From contig NC_089448.1 of NCBI RefSeq assembly GCF_026210795.1, forward strand, positions 62,001-126,000: 64,000 nt of DNA. Reading direction: 5' to 3'. Source of the stretch: Rhizophagus irregularis. Taxonomy: Eukaryota; Glomeromycota; Glomeromycetes; Glomerales; Glomeraceae. Below the pieces are notes generated by a model, which saw nothing but the letters and a program-made list of their open reading frames with translations, made no database searches and was not told the origin of the DNA. Below, in pieces: positions 35,283-46,679 of this stretch (the stretch's first letter is position 1; the number at the start of each line of letters is the position of its first letter). The position numbers and the translations under genes are program-made.

Positions 35283-36247
35283 CTATAGATTCATCTTATC
35301 AAAGTCTTTAACAATCTCTTCATTCTCTTGTTCTTCTGTACCTTTCTCAAAATTATAGAGCGTTTCCTCGCCAGCTAGTATTGCAAAATTTGATATTAAT
35401 GCATATGTAAAAAATATAATTCAAGCGACTGCAAATAAATATGAAAGAGATAATTACTTGTTGGGGCGACGGATTGTTGATCAGAATCCAGTGACTTTTT
35501 GTTGGACTTGTTTACCTTTTTGATTGCATTCCATATTTTGCGGTCGATGTCCAATGGAAACCTTTTCCTGTTTCCCAAAAAACTGGGCTTGAGAAAATAA
35601 CAGCCAATTACTGTAATTATTTCAGGTTTATCTTTAGTTTCATCCATGAGGATATTTCGATAGTTGATAGCTTGTTTTTCGGCCTCATTTACTTTTTTAT
35701 ACTGAAATGGAGAATATCCAATTATTTTCGTTTCAACAGCCACAAGAATTCCAAGATCATTCGCAAAAATTAAGTCCCCTACGTATTCCGCATGTTGATA
35801 TTCGAAATTATAAAGATATTTGAACCCCGGAAGCCATTTATCATTAACTTCTTTGATGAGATCATTTTGCAAATCCGCTTCTTTCTTGGATTTTAGTTTT
35901 TTAAGAATGGGATATTTAATTTTCCATTCGCTTATTTTTTCGTCGTGATTAGTTTGCAATTGAAATTTGTTTATGTCGGGATAATATTTATTCAAAAATT
36001 GAAAAATCGCTTCAAATATATCGTCAAGTTCTTCTGATTTCCATTCGTAAAATTTTTTGCCATTTTCATTTACTGCCTTAATGTATTTTGGCAAAAAAAT
36101 GTGGTTCTCATCATTCTTTTCCATTTCGATTCTGGTATTGGTTGGTTTCTCTTGGATGAACCTTAAAAATTGTTTACATTTATTTATAGTCCATTCTTCA
36201 TCATTAATGTCAAATTGTTCCGCAACGAATTTATCTGATTTATTCAT
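35283..36247 (-). CDS. PD-(D/E)XK nuclease-like protein, two exons, 293 aa
   Basis: Exons 36247-35458 and 35374-35283 with a phase-1 intron; 882 nt. The N-terminal 140 residues are helical and charged. Residues 150-225 show the order expected of the restriction-endonuclease fold: Asp158 (YVGDLIFAND), then a strand ending VETK (Glu172-x-Lys174), then a helix with QAINY (Gln192, Tyr196; the QxxxY often seen in this superfamily), then the strand IITVIGCYFL. The tail ends GEETLYNFEKGTEEQENEEI and lacks a further domain. The neighbour at 31632-34304 shares this domain and the exon border, but with the active-site residues lost and a protease added. No signal peptide or clear nuclear signal was seen. 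Nuclease function is inference from motif order; a structure prediction would settle the fold. Confidence 0.7.
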
Positions 36248-36296
36248 ATTGAACGTTAAATAAGATTAAAAGGATATAGAATTTTTTTTCCCTCTG

Positions 36297-36308
36297 CAAT
36301 TTATAAAT
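36297..36308 (-). promoter_or_regulatory. TATA-like box of the nuclease-like gene
   Basis: CAATTTATAAAT (plus-strand reading) lies 50-61 bases upstream of the ATG at 36247, shared with the paralogous promoter at 34342. Confidence 0.45.
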
Positions 36309-36808
36309 AATTTTTGTTGCACATATTACGTGGACTCTACAAAACAAACAGGCGATCTTTTGTGCTTCCATTGTTGAACAATCTCCTCTTTGCATAGTTT
36401 TCTTTATGCAAAAAAGATTACCGAAATTATGGAATACTGTAATTTAATTAAAAAAAACGCTAGAATATTTACGTGATATACAGACTATTCAGGTTTATCA
36501 GGTTTATCATATGTTAATTTTTTACTCACATATTGCAAAAGATACTTTTCGGTGTTATACTACTGTAATTGGAGGTATTTGAATTTTAAGATTTATTACT
36601 ACAACTTTCTATACAGTGGAAGAATATCAAAAATAGATAATAGAAATTTTTTTAAATATTAATCTTAAGTAAGGCGTAATATTCCGAAAGTATTCCTTAT
36701 CCATTCCAAAAGAAAAATAAATAGTTTTGTAGAATTAAGTCTTTTATTGGCCTTTATATATATATATTTTTTTTGTTGCAAAGAATATACAAAAAATATA
36801 ATTTGTAA

Positions 36809-36829
36809 TGACTCCCGACATGGGAGTCA
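36809..36829. repeat. Perfect hairpin, 8-bp arms
   Basis: TGACTCCC, loop GACAT, GGGAGTCA. First of a series of CCC/GGG-armed hairpins in this region. Confidence 0.75.
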
Positions 36830-37638
36830 CTAACGAGGAGGCCTTTTTTTCAAATTTCCGTCATTGCTCTGCATTGGTCAATCCAATCATTTTAGGTTGT
36901 CATTTGCATAATTCTACAAACTAAATGTTTACCTTGAGGAGCGTTTCAAATAAAGAATCGAAAAACCACGAACTTTAGTTTAAATTAAATTTCATATTTA
37001 AGCAGGCCCAAAACCTTAGCTATTAATAACCTTTCAAATAAAATTCAGAAAGTTGATCGTATCAACAAACTTAATTCCGTCTAATAAGCGTTGACCTTTA
37101 GATTTAACATAGTAATTTCGCTTGTTATACTTTTAAAAGATTCAGCTTTCTGTTTATCAGTACGCGCTGTTAGTGAAGATAAATTACTAAGAATAAATTT
37201 TCAGTAAATTTATCCGTAATATGCTTCTAACGAATTATAGTTCATTTATTCCGATTCGTGATGCAGATTAAATTAAAACAGATTTGTTAAATAAGTCAAA
37301 CTTGACATTCAAAACCAACTTTGACGCTTTAAGGAACGGACAAAAATATACATAAAATATTAAAATATGCTTCTTTTAAAGTTATATTTATTAACATTTT
37401 TTTTATTGAATTTATTTCTTCGGCACATTTCTATAACTAGTTTTCAAAGAAATTTGATCAGGGCATCCCTTCTGGATGTATCACACCATTTGATTCACTG
37501 TGGTGCTTTGTATCACTTTGTGAGCTCAGCTTACCTTAGACATTTTAAATTTTTGCTGCAAATGAAGGATATGTCCATTCGTTTTTAATAATAAACGGTT
37601 CATTTGGATTCAACTTCAGCAAGCGTGATTCATGTAGC

Positions 37639-37678
37639 GAATCCCTTTGGGATTCAGTCAAGACACTTGTCTTGGCTG
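37639..37678. repeat. Double hairpin
   Basis: Two hairpins sit back to back. The first is GAATCCC-TTT-GGGATTC (37639-37655). The second has arms CAGTCAAGACA and TGTCTTGGCTG with a two-base loop and one G-T wobble (37655-37678). The arrangement resembles the double-hairpin elements known from some fungal mitochondrial genomes. Confidence 0.7.
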
Positions 37679-38029
37679 AAATTGAGGTGTTTGCTTGCGC
37701 TTCCGATGCAATTAGTCTGATTGGTTTTCGAAGTTTGAGAAGTAGGTGGTGTGCTTATCCTAATATCTGGTAATTTCTTTGAGACAGACCCTTAGCTTTT
37801 CTCAAGTGGGACTTTAGGTTCGCTTTTTCTATATTTTTGCATCCAGAATATGAGTTAGGTTTTTTTATATCAGCATAGCCAGATCCACTGAAAGCATTCA
37901 AAATTATAAACTTTTTAATAAAAAAATGTTTATAATAAAAAATGTAAAATATTTTAAACTTCCTAATATATCTATTGAATTCTTATTTTGGCTGATTTAT
38001 AAATAATTTTTTTACTTTGATTAATATAA

Positions 38030-38200
38030 AACTAAATATTTAATATAAAATGGCTTGATATATGACAAAAATATTAGCATTTGTAAAGTGGCTTAGTTTT
38101 CAACAAAAAAAGCTTAGTATTTAATAAAATGGCTTTGTATTTAACAAAAAAAAAGGCTTAGCATTTAACAAAAAAATGTTTAGTATTTAATTAAAGATGA
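38030..38200. repeat. Degenerate tandem repeat, GGCTTAGTATTTAACAAAA-like
   Basis: Five or six imperfect units of about 30 bases combining GGCTTAG, TATTTAA and an A-run. Non-coding. Confidence 0.6.
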
Positions 38201-38390
38201 CTTGTTATAAGTTAATTTTTATTTAAAATAATTAATAAATTACAGATATGATAATAATATGAATGTTCAATAGAATAATACCTACAAATGATTAAATATA
38301 CAAAAAAATTATAAAGAATATTAAAAAATAAAGAAATGTTAATATATTATATTTGAAAAAATTTTATATTAAATGTTTTTTATATATCTA

Positions 38391-38405
38391 GATGGGATTC
38401 CCATC
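38391..38405. repeat. Perfect hairpin, 6-bp arms
   Basis: GATGGG-ATT-CCCATC, followed at once by a weaker TCCCA/TGGGA pair (to 38419). Similar in design to those at 36809 and 37639. Confidence 0.65.
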
Positions 38406-38655
38406 CCATTTATTTGGGAAGCGAATATTTACCTTGTTCTGTACGTGCCCACTTCAAAGAGGGTTATTCAGCTGAAAGTGGGAATAAAACGAAAGTAAGT
38501 TAGTAAACGTAACAAAAGTAGATGCAAAACGTCCCTCAAAGATACTGTAAGTATAACTTTTTTAATGAAGTGAATTTATAACAAACCAACACTTTACCAA
38601 GTTTCTTTATTATGATGTGAATGTGTTATCGGAAAAATCCTTTCCAGTTTCAATG

Positions 38656-38880
38656 TCACATCTCTAAGTTTCTAATCTCTGCGTGAACATTATTTTGTGC
38701 GTTTTGCGAGTGACCTTTCGAAATTTTTAGTCTATCATCTTTATCTTCTGGTTTGGTGGAATGGAAACCTTCCATAATCTTAACAGCTGGCTTTGAAGGT
38801 GTATCCGTTAAATTCGCATAGTAGTTTCTTGAAATGATCAAAGTTGAGTCTTTCGAAACTGATTTTATCACGCTCAATCT
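38656..38880 (-). other. Coding-like open frame without a start, unidentified
   Basis: A minus-strand frame of about 73 codons has ordinary amino-acid composition (SRNYYANLTDTPSKPAVKIM, later PEDKDDRLKISKGHSQNAQN) and a TGA at its end. It begins at a TTG and has no ATG, and an exon acceptor is only weakly supported. It may be the last exon of a lost gene. Confidence 0.3.
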
Positions 38881-39723
38881 TTTTTTCTGACAGTTCTACT
38901 GATATTAATCATGAAACGGACATCAAGTTACGTTGATAAATAACCGATAACGAATGAATTTTACAGTGATACAGTACGCAGCATAACAAATGATTCTTGG
39001 GTACACAAATTATTTTATACTAAATAGCAGGACTATATACTTTTCACTATTGCGTGTTTTTCACGTAAAAAAAAAACATAAAAAATTAAGTCATAAAAAT
39101 TTTCTAAATTTTACATTAACTTCCACATAATTTCGCAAAATTTTTTATATAAATATGCACATAATCCCAGTTTATTCAACACACTATTTCTACATACTGT
39201 AATTTCCCATAATCTGCGAGCCGATTGGCATTTGTGTTTTTTTTTTATTCCAATCCGATTAATATTTCCCAATTGTTTTAAGGCGGAAACATCGTGCTGA
39301 TATTTTTTATTAAGCTATAAATAAACTACAATTGCATAATAATTATTGATATTTTTTCATATACTAAATAACATGTAAAAGGACGCGTCACGTTAAACCG
39401 GAAATAGTTTAATCAATGGTTAAATATCATCCGAACTGCTTCGCTCATAACTAATACATATATTATCATTTATCATATCAATATAATCTAATTTCTAACT
39501 ACACATATAGCGATTTGCTTTACTAAAAATTTCTTTTTTTTTAATAAAAAATTTAACTTCGAATAATATATCATCTAACTAGCCAGTTAACCGATTTTGA
39601 TAGTATTATTTTATACGTATTATATTTATTAAGTAATAGTAATACCCATATTAAATACATATTAAATATTAAAAAATATTAAAATACATTTAAAATCCTA
39701 CTTACTTTTTGGAAATATTCTAG
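38881..39723. other. Intergenic
   Basis: AT-rich. Nothing recognised. Confidence 0.5.
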
Positions 39724-41140
39724 AAATGGAACTGAATCTCAGTTAGCCAAATTAACAATATCTTCTTATCCAAAAAGTGGAAATTCTTCTCTAAATCTTG
39801 AAAACCTTGAAAGACTTACGGAGAACTCAAAAGAGTTGATAGAGAAATCAAAATGAAGTAACCCAAAATATTTTTTCTTTGAATAAAACTAGGGATTGGA
39901 ACCGGTTAATGTTAACCGGTTAATTAACCGGTTAAGACGGTTAACCGGTTAAAGGATTTTGAAAATCGGTTAACCGGTTAAAACTATATTTACCATAATT
40001 CTAGTCAGATTTATATAATGCGGCCCAGAGACATGTAAATTGCGGCCACGTGTTCCTAAACTTGAAGTTTTAATGCCGAATTTTTTTCTATTTATTTATA
40101 ATAATTTTAGTGATACATAGTCTTCCTATAACTAAATATGCAAGTAAAATCAAAAATTGGTACAATTTGTAGTAAAAAAAGTTTTTAAAATATTTTTGAT
40201 ATTAACCGGTTATTAACCGGTTAAGACCCTTGGTTAACCGGTTTTTAACCGGTTAAGGTTTTTTTGGACGGTTCCAATCCCTAAATAAAACTATACCATA
40301 GAGATCCATGCCAATTTTACTAGTGATAATTCTGTCAATTCCTGGTCCAAAATACATATGTTTCATAATTATTGGATTATTTAAAACGTGTCATATGATA
40401 TCGCTTATTGACAAGATGGTATGCTAATTTGCAAGCTTTAGAAGTTGATGACGACTTCATTGAAGATACTGAAGTGTAAAGACAATAAAAACTACCTCTT
40501 TTACAAAAAGCATTTGATTTTTGGGTAACAACAGGTAAGAACAAAAATCTGAAGCAGCTGGTAAAAACTATCAATGTTGAAATAAATAACCAGCCAATAT
40601 TTTTGAAGTAGACATGATATCAATATGGATAGAATGAGAATAAAACAATTGGAATTTTTACAACTCTCTTCAATTTCCACATGCCAAGAAATAGTTTAAC
40701 AAAGAATGCATATTAAAGTTTATTTATAATCATTGGAAAATTGAAAGAACTTGGCAGTTACACAACGTAATAGTAAACTGTTTGATAAAGTTGTAATGGA
40801 TTTTAGAATCAGAGTTTATCTGGAACTTTTCAAAATTAAAAAGATAATTAAATTACTTCTAGCATGATATAATTACATATAATATTTTTACAAATAAGAA
40901 TTCTGCATCACATATTCAACATAATAAGTTTCAATCAAGGAATTCGAAAAAGAAACATAATAAGCATTTTTTTATGCATGAAGATAAAAAAGAAAAAAAA
41001 GAAGGAAAGGAACCTCAAAAACTATCACAAAGAGCGAGAACTAGAGGAACTTACGACAGAATTATCTGTCAAAAATTATAGGCTATCTAGGGAAAATCGG
41101 ACTTTGAAACGACAAGTTGTTTCAGTTGGAGAAGAATAAT
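39724..41140 (+). pseudogene. Decayed coding region(s) interrupted by a hAT-type MITE
   Basis: Separate coding-like pieces survive on the plus strand. Segment 39724-39856 reads TESQLAKLTISSYPKSGNSS and on to LIEKSK-stop. A piece near 40405-40480 reads RLLTRWYANLQALEVDDDF. A third at 41000-41141 reads as a coiled coil (ELEELTTELSVKNYRLSREN, then RTLKRQVVSVGEE-stop). Stops and frameshifts separate them. They may be remnants of one gene split by the insertion at 39890-40283, or of several. No family was recognised. Confidence 0.4.
39890..40283. mobile_element. hAT-type MITE, 394 bp, with perfect 8-bp target duplication
   Basis: The terminal inverted repeats are TAGGGATTGGAACCG at both ends. The element is flanked by AATAAAAC on the left (39882-39889) and right (40284-40291), the 8-bp duplication made by hAT transposases. 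Subterminal regions are packed with the palindrome TTAACCGGTTAA and variants, likely transposase-binding sites (inference). There is no ORF, so it is non-autonomous. Confidence 0.9.
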
Positions 41141-41804
41141 GAGGAGTTGAAGTACAAGATATTACTAGTCTTCAACTAATATTAACAGTTAATAACTTTA
41201 TTTTAACAACTTCTACATGGAAGATTATAAAAAATTTACAAAAAGGAAAAGATGAAATTCAACATTAAATTATTTCTTATTAAAACACAAAAGGACCATA
41301 TTAGATGATTTTTACATTTACGATTAATTATGATTAATATATATGTTGTGCGTTATCTAATCACCTGACCTATGAGGCCGCGGCGTGTTGCAGACTTCTA
41401 ATGCTGTGATATTCCAACGACTGGTTGGTGTGTTAACGGCATAGTGGGCATAGTGCTATGTGTTTTCAGGGTGGAACTTCTTAGGAAGTTTCTTTGTGGT
41501 AGAGTTGTCAATAATGAAATGTAACAAAGTTTCAAATTTCAATCAATATTATGTTACCCTATAAAAAATTTTTTCAGAAAAATGATCACGTGTCAGTTTC
41601 TTTGGAATAAAACTGGAATTTTTTCCAGAATTTTTTTATAACTATATTAATATTAATGAACAAATTCAAACAACAGTTAAAGATAATGATAATAAAGAGA
41701 TTTTATTTCATAAAACTGAATAATTCAACTATTTTAACCTATAATAATATATAAACGAACGTGTTAATAATAACACGCAACTAAATAATACTTCCATAAT
41801 TTCG
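41141..41804. other. Intergenic, 3' flank of the second P450
   Basis: AT-rich except for a GC-richer block at 41370-41515. This shows loose similarity to the reverse complement of 30455-30550 (shared GGTTGGT, TAGTGCTAT-like and TTCCTA/TTCTTAGGAAGT blocks), perhaps an old short interspersed repeat. Confidence 0.4.
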
Positions 41805-43442
41805 TCATTTTAATGATATGTCCCTCTTTTTTATTCTAATATATAATTCAGCAGGTTGATTAAAAATAGCATATCTAATTTTCATTGGAACATTTGGATT
41901 AACTAATTCAAAATCGAATTGAGGTACAAGTAAAGCTGTTAAGGTTTTTAATATTATCATTCCTAATTTTCTTCCAGGGCAAATTTTAATTCCACCACCG
42001 AATACAATTAATGCTTTAAGATTATTATTTAAAGAAGGATTAATGAAACGTTCAGGATCAAACTTTTCAGGATTTTCCCAAAATTTTGAATCAGATTGAA
42101 TACCAGAAGAATTCATAATAAAATGAGTATTTGCGGGCCAATTATAACCAGCAACTTCATCAGGTACATCATTATAACGATCAACTAAAGGGGTAAGGGA
42201 ATTTATACGAACAGTTTCTTTAATTACAGCTTCAATATATTTAAATTTATCAAGATCTTCCATATTAATATTACGAGGATCTTTTCCAAGAATATTCACA
42301 ACTTCTTCTCTTATCTTAATTATTACTTCAGGATTTTTTATAATATTATAAATTAAAAATATAAATGTACTAGAAATTGCATCTACACCTCCACCAATAG
42401 ATTCTGATAAATTAATTAATAATTCTTTATCATTTAAAGGACGTTGAAGATCAGGATTAAAATCTTGTACTTTACTCTTTGAAATATTAATATCATGATC
42501 AGTATTAGCAGTTAAAAGTAAAGTGATCAAATCTTGCCTTAATTGATCTTTTGGAGTATTTTCAATAATTTTTTTATGATTATTAATAATATTATAAATA
42601 TAATTCCAATAATTATTTCTATTAATAATATGATTTTTTGCTATACCTTTAAATATAGGAATATATTTTGCATATGCACCAAAAAATAAATGAAAAGTAT
42701 AACCATCAACATATTTCAATAAAAGTTCAGCATATCCAACACTCTTATCATCATCCTTATCCTTATTATTATCATCATCCAAATTATTATCATTAATTAA
42801 TTCAGAATAATACTTATTTATAGAATGACTTCTTTTTCCTATAAATAAATCTAATAAAAGATCAGTCATAAAAGAGAACATCCATTTTCTTAAATCAAAA
42901 TTAATATTATTTTCACTAATATTATTCCAATAATTTGTTATTTCTTTTATAAAAATTTGAGTTTGTGATAAAGAAAGATGACTAAAACTTGGAGTTAACA
43001 TAGCTTGATTAAAAAATTGTCGATTAAATTGCCAAGATTTAAAATTATGATTAAATACTATTCCATATCCTGATACTGCAAATTCATCTAATCCAGGATT
43101 ATATAAATTTCTTAATTTAAAATTTGTTTTTGATGAAGGATTAAATAATTTATCAAAATCATTTAATTTTCCCAAACAAATTTGTCTTTCTCCTGATACA
43201 TAAATTTCAAATAAATCACCATATTTTTCATAACATTTTTTCAAAAATCTTGAATAATCATTAATATGAAATAAATAATGATTTCCTATTAATGGTAAAG
43301 GGAATGGTCCAGGTAAAGGATTTAATCGATTATAATAATTATAATAATAATGAATGATATAAATTATTATAATTGTAAAAATTATTTCGATTATACCGGT
43401 TATACCGGTTATACCGAGATTGAACGAGGATAAAATACCCAT
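41805..43442 (-). CDS. Cytochrome P450 monooxygenase, intronless, 545 aa
   Basis: Haem-thiolate monooxygenase, probably ER-anchored; substrate unknown. Start chosen at MGILSSFNLGITGITGIIEI because an N-terminal membrane segment follows directly, and the resulting length (545) matches the other P450 here (543). The frame is open a further 65 codons to 43637, but that part crosses a tandem DNA repeat. Landmarks: NPLPGPFPLPLIGN hinge, I-helix GGGVDAISST, ExxR as ETVR, DPERF, and haem loop FGGGIKICPG with Cys488. Two departures from consensus: the I-helix (A/G)GxDT has Ala in place of Thr, and the FxxGxRxC loop has Lys where Arg is usual. A short acidic run (DDDNNKDKDDD) lies in the middle. It has no intron where the 1552 gene has one, so it may have arisen by retroposition or intron loss. 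Confidence 0.93.
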   Translation of the reverse strand: MGILSSFNLGITGITGIIEIIFTIIIIYIIHYYYNYYNRLNPLPGPFPLPLIGNHYLFHINDYSRFLKKCYEKYGDLFEIYVSGERQICLGKLNDFDKLFNPSSKTNFKLRNLYNPGLDEFAVSGYGIVFNHNFKSWQFNRQFFNQAMLTPSFSHLSLSQTQIFIKEITNYWNNISENNINFDLRKWMFSFMTDLLLDLFIGKRSHSINKYYSELINDNNLDDDNNKDKDDDKSVGYAELLLKYVDGYTFHLFFGAYAKYIPIFKGIAKNHIINRNNYWNYIYNIINNHKKIIENTPKDQLRQDLITLLLTANTDHDINISKSKVQDFNPDLQRPLNDKELLINLSESIGGGVDAISSTFIFLIYNIIKNPEVIIKIREEVVNILGKDPRNINMEDLDKFKYIEAVIKETVRINSLTPLVDRYNDVPDEVAGYNWPANTHFIMNSSGIQSDSKFWENPEKFDPERFINPSLNNNLKALIVFGGGIKICPGRKLGMIILKTLTALLVPQFDFELVNPNVPMKIRYAIFNQPAELYIRIKKRDISLK

Positions 43443-43553
43443 TATAAAGAATTGTGTAATGAAAAATTGGAAAATGTATCTTTTATTTTTTTTTTTTCCA
43501 AGTGGTTTTACCTTGAAGATTAAGTATAGCTGATAGTTAAATATAAAAAAAAA

Positions 43554-43664
43554 AGATATACAAAGGATATTCGAAATTTGAGATGAAACAAGATATACAA
43601 AGGATATTCGAAATTTGAGATGAAACAAGATATACAAAGGATATTCGAAATTTGAGATGAAACA
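43554..43664. repeat. Three perfect tandem copies of a 37-bp unit
   Basis: Units start at 43554, 43591 and 43628 and are identical (AGATATACAAAGGATATTCG and 17 more bases). They lie 112-222 bases upstream of the P450 ATG, in the likely promoter or 5' UTR. Because 37 is not a multiple of 3, they argue against the longer coding start. Confidence 0.95.
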
Positions 43665-46600
43665 GGTAAAATTTGTAATGAATTAAATAATCCGATTACA
43701 AAGCGAGCTGATAAGATTACATAATTAAGTTTTGAGCTACGACTGTTGATCTCAACGTGAAATCATATTTTCGTTATCACGTGAATTAAGCTCGCCGCGC
43801 TTTGATCTATTTTCAATCCGGTTAGTTATTATGGCCAGACCTCGAATATACCGATATTCGATATACCGATATATATTAAAAACTCGATAAAGTCGATATA
43901 ACAGATAACGATGAAATTATGAAATTTTACTTTCCCAATTCCCACTATATAAGAGAACATAAAAATATCAGTATAATTTTGATATACCGATAATTTTCAA
44001 AAACTGTGAATCCAAACGTACATATCGTTATATCGCGGCGAGTTATGTGTATAAATCTGCGGTGATAAGTAATTGTTATCAGTTATCGGTCATGTTGTAG
44101 ATGATAACTGATTGCTATGTCTATCATATGGCCGAAGGTCACATGATAGAGCAGCATCCTAGTGGTAAATCAGTTATCATAAACATGATAATAAAGTTAT
44201 TGGATATGTATGACGTAAGCAACTGAGACCTTTTTTTCGTGTATCTTATTTATTATTTTATAATAAAGTGATCAAAATTTTGTATATTACTAATTATAAA
44301 GTGACCAAAATTTGTGTATTACTATTATAAAGTGATCAATAACATACGTGAAAAATGTCCAGTGCTTACATAGAACATACAATAACGATTTTTTACCGAT
44401 TATGTTGTACATATCTCAAAATAAATTATGTGAATTTGATAAATTCGGTGCAATTTTGTGGTGATCATGAAAAAAAAAAATCACAAATTTTTTTGTGTTT
44501 AATTGTTGAATTTCTGTGAAATGCCGAATATCATTGTAATTGATTCCGAACTCTCAATAATGTAAAATTAATATACAAATTCATTAACAAAAGATAACAA
44601 TAACATAATTAAACATGACATTGCAGTTATATTACACCATTATATTTGTTATAACATAATCATAATAGGGAAATATCAGTCTTTGACCGATATCTCCCCG
44701 CTTAATATTTATTAGTCAGGTGGTTATTTGATCAACGTCAAACATTGGTTCACGAGAATTGACATTTTCCCATATATCTTTGATTAATAAGCAGCAGAGA
44801 ATGATGAAACTTTCGGTGAAGACCGAATTTACCTTTTATATGTCAAAATATGCGTTAACTTGTCAAAAAAAATAAATTTTAGGCGGCCTATATATAAATT
44901 CTGTAAGGCTCCTTACATCACGTCGATGGTGGTGACGTATTTTACATGTGACACAACAGTGACAACACCCATCTTTAATATCCAATCAAAAAATTTTTTC
45001 TTTTCTACAATTTTTTACAAGTTTTTTCATTAAACCTATAACAAAAATGCAAGATGATGATGTTAAGGGTCCTGATCAGAAAAGTCATTCATTCATGCAA
45101 ACAATATAATGTTACTTATTGATTATCTGCAAGAAAAAGAATTTTTTTATAGACCCCTAAATTAAATTTCTTTTTTTAATCGTGTAACATTTTAAAGGGA
45201 TACACCGAAGTTTAATTAATTAATCATAAGAGGAAGGAACGACTTTGAATCAAAGATATTGAAATTTGCATTCTTTATACAGTATATAATAATATGTTAT
45301 TATAATATTTTGATATATGTATAGTACATACAAGTATATAGTATATATATACAATATTTGTTGTACTGTACGTATGTATGTACTGTATATGCACAGTACA
45401 GTAATATACTGTATACTGTATTAAGATAGAGATGAATGATTTCATTATTTATTATTTGTTTAAGGAGATTTTCGTAACGAGATTTTTTTTTTTTTTTTTT
45501 AAATTAAAAGTGCATAATCTAATTTTATCCTGCAGATTAATTATCTTTTAAAAAAATTGAGTGCAACATTTACGATATTTGATATTTGATATATACTTGG
45601 TTAGTAATCTTATTCAATTTTAGAAAAGAACCATAATCTTTCGTAGTCCTGTATTCATTTTCCGTGTAACGTATGCTATTAATATATTATTTAAATTCAA
45701 AACAGAAAGAGAAAAACAAGTTTAGAAATAAAAATGTACAAATTGGGAGTCTCTTAATATTTGATTAGACTTATTAGTGATTAAAAGGAGATCAATTAAT
45801 TATATTACACTTTATACTAAACTGAAACCATCCTGAAACATAAATTGAAAAATTTAATTAAAGAATGAAACTTATTTTAAGAAACCTATAAGATATAGAA
45901 TGAAGGATTGTTTGCACGAATTGTGCTTGCAAAATTGAACTAATGAAACTAATGAAAATTTTCAAAGATTTAAAAACAATACAGTATTAAAAATGTATAA
46001 AAATTTTTTTTATTAATAGATTGTTTAGCAAAGGAATCGATCAAAATAATATTTGCGTATGACAACGAAAATCATCACAATCGTCATTTGGATAGACAAT
46101 CCCAAAAACCTTGTTTTTTTTAAAAAAAAAACATTCGTTTTAAAAAGAATTACAAAAGTTCAAAACTTCAAACATGTTCAATGTCGTTCTCTTACGTTTA
46201 GTAAAAACTTCTTATTATAATATTCACGTCTTTGTCTTCTTTATCGTAGTAAAATTGTCAATTCCCCTATAAATATAAAGGTAATTTTATGAACTCATTT
46301 TTCATCATTATTCACTTTTATTCTTTGACGTAAAACGAATTGAATCTACTCGTCATGTGCGATGGACGTGTTTCGTGGCGAACATTCATTTGATATCTTT
46401 TAAGAACAAGAACATTTGTTATCTTAAAAAACAATTCGCTCTTTTTCAATTTTTTAATCAAAAATTATAATAATACATAACAAATTGTATATATTGTGTA
46501 TCATAATTATTATATTATAATGTTTTACATTCTTTTGATTATTTTTTATATATTATCCCTTTTTTATAATTTCACCTTTTTAATTTTTTTCATTTGCATA

Positions 46601-46679
46601 ATATATAATAAACCATAAATCACTACTTAAAAATACAAAAAAAAAATAAGAAGGAAATAATAATAAAAATTTTATAATT
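43665..46679. other. Intergenic, 3 kb
   Basis: AT-rich. Contains ATACCGATATTCG-like short repeats (43845-43890, 43975-44035), three AAGTGA(T/C)CAAAATTT-like repeats near 44265-44340, and a TACTGTAC-rich stretch at 45360-45420. No gene seen. Confidence 0.5.

Larger units (their letters stand above)
36309..38640. other. Gene-poor region with small hairpins
   Basis: No convincing gene; a frame at 37367-37588 runs through the hairpin DNA. The region is notable for several short perfect hairpins, annotated separately, and for degenerate repeats at 38030-38200. Confidence 0.5.

Noticed and set aside
43443-43637. N-terminal extension of the second P450
   Set aside because: Crosses a 37-bp tandem repeat whose unit is not a multiple of three and precedes a normal membrane anchor; P450 length is right without it.
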